DNA of 36,331 nt, from NCBI GenBank assembly GCA_964195995.1, contig CAXMQS010000032.1, forward strand, positions 1 through 36,331. Reading direction: 5' to 3'. Source of the DNA: CAXMQS01 sp964195995 (GTDB lineage: Bacteria > Actinomycetota > Acidimicrobiia > Spongiisociales > JAOTWH01). This document shows positions 32,377 through 36,331 of this stretch, one piece after another; the first letter of the stretch is position 1, and each line of letters starts with the position of its first letter. A model generated the notes under the pieces. It worked only from the letters and a program-made list of their open reading frames with translations. It ran no database searches and was not told where the DNA came from. The translations under genes and the position numbers were made by a program.

Positions 32377-33315
32377 CTATCCCGCGATAGCTCCGCTCGT
32401 AATCCTCTCAGCCGGCGAGCCAGCCTTCTCGTGATCCGGGGCAGACCTCTCTCCGTCGCCCTTCGGAAGGTCCAGAAGTCCGGCTGCCGCAAGGCCGAGC
32501 ACACCGGGGTTGATCGAGTCCGCCATGCCTGAGGGGACCACCATCATCCCGCCGCTCTCTTTGATGGATTCGTAGGTGATATTCATGGCACGCAGCCGCA
32601 TTGCGTCTGGGTCGTCTTGATAGACCTTCGCTGCCCGGTGCATCCGCTCAGCTATCTGTGGCTCGCTTTCGGCGAGGATGATCCTGGATTCTCGTTCACG
32701 CTCGGCCTGTGCTTTGCGGCTCATGGCGTCCTCGAGCGTCTTTGGGATCATCACGTCGCGAATCTCGACCGATTGCACGGAGATACCCCAGTTGCTCGTC
32801 TTCCTGTCGATGATCTCCCGCAACTCCTGGTCGAGCCTTTCCCGATCGGAGATCATGAGTAGAAGTTCCGTACGTCCAATTAGATCTCGCAACGTCGTCT
32901 GCGCCGCCCAACTCACTGTTGATGGGAAGTCTTCGACTTCCAAGACCGCTTTCTTGGCGTCGGTGACTTTCCAAAACAGCACCGCGTCAACGTTGACCGG
33001 GACAGTATCCAAGGTCAGTGCGTCCTGCGCCACGAACGACGTGGAGCGGATCCGCATGTCGACGATCCGAGTCACGCCGTCAATCCCAGGGATGATCCAC
33101 GCCACGCCACGGTCGAGTTGCCGTCGGAATCTGCCCAGCCGCAGCAGCACACCGCGCTCCCACTCCTTGATCACCCGGGGCGACGCCACTGCCACCAAGA
33201 CGGCGACGAACACCAGACTCCAAAGAGCCGAGTCCGTCACGATCCCAACGACGACAGCGGCGGCGACGATCGCAATGAAGATCACCCACGAGATAATGTT
33301 GTTGCCGCCTCTCAT
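32377..33315 (-). CDS. SPFH/band 7 (slipin-type) membrane protein
   Basis: This 312-residue protein has two adjacent N-terminal membrane helices (about 8-26 and 30-46), then a band 7/SPFH domain starting RVIKEWERGVLLRLGRF with PGIDGVTRIVDMRIRS, VDAVLFWKVTDAKKAV and AAQTTLRDLIGRTELL. The helical part EDAMSRKAQAERERESRIILAESE is typical of slipin/stomatin oligomerisation. Such proteins form membrane rings or microdomains, frequently together with a NfeD protease partner, which is absent here. The ribosome site AAGGAGG six bases before the ATG is near perfect. It lies in candidate element B, which is an unusual place for this family. Confidence 0.9.
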   Translation of the reverse strand: MRGGNNIISWVIFIAIVAAAVVVGIVTDSALWSLVFVAVLVAVASPRVIKEWERGVLLRLGRFRRQLDRGVAWIIPGIDGVTRIVDMRIRSTSFVAQDALTLDTVPVNVDAVLFWKVTDAKKAVLEVEDFPSTVSWAAQTTLRDLIGRTELLLMISDRERLDQELREIIDRKTSNWGISVQSVEIRDVMIPKTLEDAMSRKAQAERERESRIILAESEPQIAERMHRAAKVYQDDPDAMRLRAMNITYESIKESGGMMVVPSGMADSINPGVLGLAAAGLLDLPKGDGERSAPDHEKAGSPAERITSGAIAG

Positions 33316-33598
33316 TGTCTGCCTCCTTGTCTGATATCACACCGTTGGTGTAGAGCTGACTGTCCGAGCTTTCGAATACTCGTCCCGGCACCTCTCTGGC
33401 CACTCCGGCCAGGCCCACGCAGGATGACAGAGGCACTAAAGGACAGGTAGAGGACGTTGCCGCATATCCGAGTGACGTTCTGCTCCGGGTGAGGCTTTCC
33501 AGCCCCCGGGCGAAAAGGGGCAGGGTTCCAGGGGGCTGGTACTACAGGCCCTTAGGCCCTTGCAAGGCAGCATCGGCGACGTTAGTCATTAAGCCAGG
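33316..33598. promoter_or_regulatory. Divergent region of element B with strong hairpin
   Basis: A perfect 9-bp inverted repeat CCAGCCCCC (33499-33507) / GGGGGCTGG (33531-33539) with a 23-nt purine-rich loop lies about 60 bp before the HTH-protein start, followed by the tandem GGCCCTTA-GGCCCTTG. It could be a regulator-binding site, a leader structure or an origin-like element. No gene is evident in these 283 bp. Confidence 0.4.
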
Positions 33599-34603
33599 AT
33601 GTCCGACCCTGGCGATTACTACTGGCGGGGCGCGCCGATCCACTGGCACACGCCAGTGGCCTTTCCCAGTGCTTCGGTGAAGGACCCACGTATGGGCCCA
33701 GGAGCTCTGGCGTTGCTCTTCGCTCTCCACGTCGTGTGCCTGCTGTGCGAGACACACGAATGCTCCGTGGCTAACGATCGACTCATACAGCTCACCGGCC
33801 TTCGGTCGCGAAAGTCGCTGTATAGACATCGCCGCGAGCTACAACTATGGGGCTACGCCCAGGTACGGCCGCAGGTCGGGCTGCCGACAGATTATGACTG
33901 CTCCGCCCTCTCCAGCTCCAACAGCGAGGTTGCCATTCCTGCAGCCGTTGCCCTCGACCCTCGGTCTCGGCCTGGCCACATTGCCAGCTACCTGGCCTTG
34001 AGTGTCCTCGCCCAGGAGACGCCCTCCGTCAAACCACAGATGAACAGAGGGCCAGAGCCGAGGAGAATCCGTCAGATGAGAACTACGCCTGCCTCGCTGT
34101 TTCCTCAACAGACGCAAGCGACCAACCAGCAACTGATGGAGCTAACCGGGATCTCGACTTTGCGCCCAATCCGCCGCTACCGCAACGAGTTAGCTGCTTG
34201 GTCATTCATTCGTTTCACCATTTCCACGGGTAGAGCAGCGGAATACGAATTGACTGCCTCGATAGCCGCCCAGCGGGACCTCGAACAGCGACTGGCCGGC
34301 CGAGCCGACAGTCCGCAGCTCATGGAATCGGGAGCGCGGAGCCTTGCCGTATCCACACAACCTCCCTACCGTCGATCTCCAGCCTCCGCCGTCCTCGCAC
34401 GAGAAGGCGTGCTGCTTGCTGATCTTGCCCGAGTCCTGGGCCTTTCGGTGGCGGAAATCTCCATGCAGCTAGCCGGTCTCAGAAAACCCCACCCACGGCT
34501 ACTCCCAGCGCTCAGAGCCTTAGTGGGTGCAGAGACAGGAGTGGAGATTCAAGGCCACTTGCGTCGCCCCTCCCAACCATCACCGGCGCCGGAAGTCGGT
34601 TGA
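33599..34603 (+). CDS. Protein with three helix-turn-helix-like segments; candidate element replication or control protein
   Basis: This 334-residue protein is not one I can name. Residues about 58-95 (ANDRLIQLTGLRSRKSLYRH, then RRELQLWGYAQVR) and about 175-212 (TNQQLMELTGISTLRPIRRY, then RNELAAWSFIRFT) are two related winged-helix-like units of the type found in plasmid and phage replication initiators and DnaD-like proteins. Residues about 265-312 (LLADLARVLGLSVAEISMQL) look like an XRE-type HTH. Cargo next to a tRNA-derived repeat and a hairpin upstream fit a DNA-binding control or replication protein of element B. It has no nickase or integrase motif (no HUH, no RxxxY tyrosine-recombinase box). 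The ribosome site is weak. Confidence 0.72.
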   Translation: MSDPGDYYWRGAPIHWHTPVAFPSASVKDPRMGPGALALLFALHVVCLLCETHECSVANDRLIQLTGLRSRKSLYRHRRELQLWGYAQVRPQVGLPTDYDCSALSSSNSEVAIPAAVALDPRSRPGHIASYLALSVLAQETPSVKPQMNRGPEPRRIRQMRTTPASLFPQQTQATNQQLMELTGISTLRPIRRYRNELAAWSFIRFTISTGRAAEYELTASIAAQRDLEQRLAGRADSPQLMESGARSLAVSTQPPYRRSPASAVLAREGVLLADLARVLGLSVAEISMQLAGLRKPHPRLLPALRALVGAETGVEIQGHLRRPSQPSPAPEVG

Positions 34604-34606
34604 CAC

Positions 34607-34888
34607 ATGGCCCTATCAATTGACTTGGTTGATCGGCGGTCATCGTCGATGCGAGGACGACGAATTCTGACCGCCGGGTGGTCGGGATGGTCATTCGAGG
34701 ATGCGAGAAGCAACCTCGACTTGATCGACTTCCACATCAACGGTGTCATCACCAACGCTGATGATGACTCGTGGAATCGGCCCAAGAGTCCTGTCCGAGA
34801 AGGCCCACGCCCTTTGACGCAAGCCGTCCAGAGTGGCCGGACTCTGAGCGCGTCAATCCTCAACCTACGACTGCAAACCGTCTGCTAA
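34607..34888 (+). CDS. Possible small hypothetical protein
   Basis: A 93-residue frame starting MALSIDLVDRRSSSMRGRRI and containing DLIDFHINGVITNADDDSW. It follows the HTH gene by 3 bp without a clear ribosome site, and its last 15 or so codons are within the repeat arm. It resembles nothing I know and may be chance. Confidence 0.22.
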   Translation: MALSIDLVDRRSSSMRGRRILTAGWSGWSFEDARSNLDLIDFHINGVITNADDDSWNRPKSPVREGPRPLTQAVQSGRTLSASILNLRLQTVC

Positions 34889-35054
34889 CGAACCTCCCGA
34901 GAACAGACTGCACTCACCGACACCAGACGGACGGCCATCCACCAAGCTCCCTACAGGACAGCACGCAAGGGCACCAGACAGACGGCCGCCACCGAACTTC
35001 AAAACCGTTGAGGGGTCGAAAGATCCCTGGTGGGTTCGATTCCCATCCGCCTCC
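34845..35054. repeat. Terminal repeat arm, copy B
   Basis: This 210-bp block is homologous to 32046-32265. The inverted repeat here is imperfect (GCAAAC-C-GTCTGC), and the two 15-bp units are 51 bp apart rather than 61. Confidence 0.8.
34997..35054 (+). repeat. Direct repeat 3: truncated selC 3' half (right boundary)
   Basis: A 58-bp copy identical to direct repeat 2, preceded again by CACCGAA, so not a complete tRNA. In a tRNA-integration model the rightmost copy is the displaced original 3' end of the chromosomal gene. Confidence 0.88.
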
Positions 35055-35075
35055 GCTATTGGCGATCCCCATTAG

Positions 35076-36050
35076 CTAGTCAGCTGTCAGGTCGATGATG
35101 TCCCCATCGAGCAGGAGTGCGAGCACTCCGAGCGGGTCGCGCACAACCTCGAAACCGATCCTCGCATCACTGGTCGAGTTTGGGTCTAGCAGTGTTTCCG
35201 GGTAGAAACACGATGTCTCAAATCTCCTGCGGTCAACTGCGAGACCCTCGTAGTGCCAGTAAGCGTGGTATTCGTCCGAAGCTGTCAAGTTTGTCATCGC
35301 CGTACTGAGGACCACCTCCCAGCTACTAGGTGCTAGCTGGCGGTAGCCACCGTCCTCGACTATGACGTGAAGCGTTCCCCCCTCCAGCCGGATGTCCCCC
35401 GTCGTCTGGCCAAGAAACTCGAGGGGTGTGAACTGTGGCCCGGCCGGATCCAGGCACACCGCCAGTTCCGATCCATCATTTGTCGTCGTGGAGTCTCCGC
35501 CCCACCACAACGATCCGGCTACGGCTACCACAGCCACTGCGCCCACAGCGGCAACACCTGCCGTGACCAATCGACGACGACGCGGCACCGGAACCTCGGA
35601 TTCACCGCGAAGTGATCTCACGAGGCTATCCACATCCCGGAGCCACATATCGTCGCGCAGCACCACCGCTTGGCGGTGAGCGAGCGAACCGACATCATCG
35701 GGCAGTTCGGACACCGTTGGCAGCGTCGCGCCGCTGACCAGCACCGGCACGACCGGCACGTCGAGCGAGAGCGCCGTTGCCAACTCGAGATGCACATAAT
35801 CGTCGGGTTCATGCAGGCGAGACTTGCCCGGTTGGCCCGGTACCCCCAACCATTCCGGCCCGATAATCACCAGCACGGCCTCGCAGTCCTCGAGCGCCCG
35901 CGCGATAGCGTCGGTGAAGTCTCGACCGGGCCCGATAGCAGCCACGTCTTGGAAGACACCCTTCGGGCCAAACCGCTGGATCAGGGCGTCAGCCAGCCGA
36001 CCGGTGTGGCCGGAGCTGTCGTCTCTGCGGTAGCTGAGGAAAACCCGCAC
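35076..36050 (-). CDS. TIR-domain protein with membrane helix and extracytoplasmic domain
   Basis: This 324-residue protein has an N-terminal TIR domain (about 1-148): MRVFLSYRRDDSSGHTGRLA, FQDVAAIGPGRDFTDAIARAL, VLVIIGPEWL, and YVHLELATALSLDVPVVPVLV. Glu89 in that last motif is at the position of the catalytic glutamate of TIR NADases. A basic patch (RRRR) is followed by a membrane helix at about 160-184, a Thr-rich stalk and a C-terminal domain of about 130 residues with two or three cysteines that I do not recognise. Topology would put TIR in the cytosol and the rest outside. TIR proteins in bacteria serve in anti-phage NAD+ depletion or signalling. It ends 21 bp from direct repeat 3. Confidence 0.87.
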   Translation of the reverse strand: MRVFLSYRRDDSSGHTGRLADALIQRFGPKGVFQDVAAIGPGRDFTDAIARALEDCEAVLVIIGPEWLGVPGQPGKSRLHEPDDYVHLELATALSLDVPVVPVLVSGATLPTVSELPDDVGSLAHRQAVVLRDDMWLRDVDSLVRSLRGESEVPVPRRRRLVTAGVAAVGAVAVVAVAGSLWWGGDSTTTNDGSELAVCLDPAGPQFTPLEFLGQTTGDIRLEGGTLHVIVEDGGYRQLAPSSWEVVLSTAMTNLTASDEYHAYWHYEGLAVDRRRFETSCFYPETLLDPNSTSDARIGFEVVRDPLGVLALLLDGDIIDLTAD

Positions 36051-36174
36051 TCCAAGTCCCCTCTTGGTGGCCTTCGCTCAGCGTAACGCCTCCGTGCGAT
36101 GAACTCAGGTGAGCGCACCAGTCGTTAACACTGGCACATCAGGGCGTGACCTCGCCTGAGGTTTGGCTGCGGGC

Positions 36175-36331
36175 CTACGCGGACTCGACAAAGGGTCTGA
36201 TTTGGGTGGCGATTCGTTCAACTGTTTCGTCATCGAACGGTGCCGCTGTCTCGATGATGAAGGTCGTGACACCGATGCGTTTCCATTGGATCATCAATTC
36301 CGTGATCCGTTCCGGTGTGGTCAAATAGATG
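36175..36331 (-). CDS. Luciferase-like monooxygenase, C-terminal fragment (runs off the window)
   Basis: Fifty-one codons are visible before the stop at 36175-36177. The reading TPERITELMIQWKRIGVTTF, with IIETAAPFDD and a last helix ERIATQIRPFVESA, has the usual end of LLM-class (F420- or flavin-dependent) oxidoreductases, where the final helix follows a beta strand with conserved Gly. The start and catalytic part are outside the window, so the subclass cannot be set. Confidence 0.65.
   Translation of the reverse strand, partial: IYLTTPERITELMIQWKRIGVTTFIIETAAPFDDETVERIATQIRPFVESA

Larger units (their letters stand above)
32266..35054. mobile_element. Candidate integrated element B at selC
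   Basis: This 2.8-kb segment lies between direct repeats 2 and 3. It carries an SPFH/slipin gene (minus) and a three-HTH protein gene (plus) divergent from it, and ends in the arm also found in element A. No integrase is seen. The same terminal arm on two adjacent segments with different cargo suggests two members of one element family integrated in tandem. Confidence 0.55.
34604..35075. other. Non-coding stretch: element-B right arm and direct repeat 3
   Basis: This region holds a 93-codon frame at 34607-34888 that starts 3 bp after the HTH gene but runs into the repeat arm and shows no family character, so I give it low weight. From 34845 the terminal arm begins, with CACCAGACGGACGGC at 34921-34935 and its variant CACCAGACAGACGGC at 34972-34986, ending in direct repeat 3. 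Confidence 0.55.

Noticed and set aside
34997..35054. Third tRNA-Sec gene
   Set aside because: Same truncation as the copy at 32208.

Overview
This is a 36.3-kb window of high-GC DNA from an actinobacterium. I would guess Acidimicrobiia or a close relative, with moderate confidence. The reasons are high GC with C/G-ended codons, many GTG and TTG starts, 4-bp start/stop overlaps, several start codons directly behind a -10 box (leaderless-type genes), a four-subunit oxidase operon of ctaCDEF type whose subunit II carries its own cytochrome c, and HrdB/SigB-type sigma architecture. No ribosomal RNA, CRISPR array, insertion sequence or recognisable transposase/integrase is present.

Region 1 (1-10.6 kb) is mainly histidine catabolism. 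After a partial HAD phosphatase there is a minus-strand block reading hutU, a small TfoX C-terminal-domain protein, a fused formiminotransferase-cyclodeaminase, hutI, a glycerophosphodiester phosphodiesterase and an MFS transporter, mostly joined by 4-13 bp overlaps. hutH lies upstream, separated by a duplicated DUF4389 membrane protein and a small MT0933-like charged protein. Together hutH, hutU, hutI and FtcD take histidine to glutamate plus methenyl-tetrahydrofolate.

Region 2 (10.6-23 kb) is housekeeping: a LOG-family protein, a large HerA-like ATPase, a CBS-domain protein, a primary-like sigma factor, a DUF255 thioredoxin-like protein, a fused ATP sulfurylase/APS kinase, an LCP-family cell-wall enzyme, and two membrane-anchored proteins that share an apparently uncharacterised extracytoplasmic domain.

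Region 3 (23-30.3 kb) is the minus-strand cytochrome oxidase operon (ctaC, ctaD, ctaE, ctaF, ctaG, small lipoprotein), with a thioredoxin-fold lipoprotein upstream, then a TauE/SafE transporter and a membrane-anchored HTH protein.

Region 4 (30.4-36.3 kb) is the most interesting part. An apparently complete selenocysteine tRNA gene (selC, anticodon TCA) is followed by two further 58-bp copies of its 3' half, each beginning exactly at the anticodon loop. Each downstream copy is preceded by a related arm of about 150 bp with paired 15-bp repeats. This looks like two tandem small integrated elements using selC as attachment site: element A carries an M20 peptidase; element B carries an SPFH/slipin and a protein with three HTH segments. 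Neither has a visible integrase. A TIR-domain membrane protein sits at the right junction, followed by the end of a luciferase-like monooxygenase gene that runs off the window.
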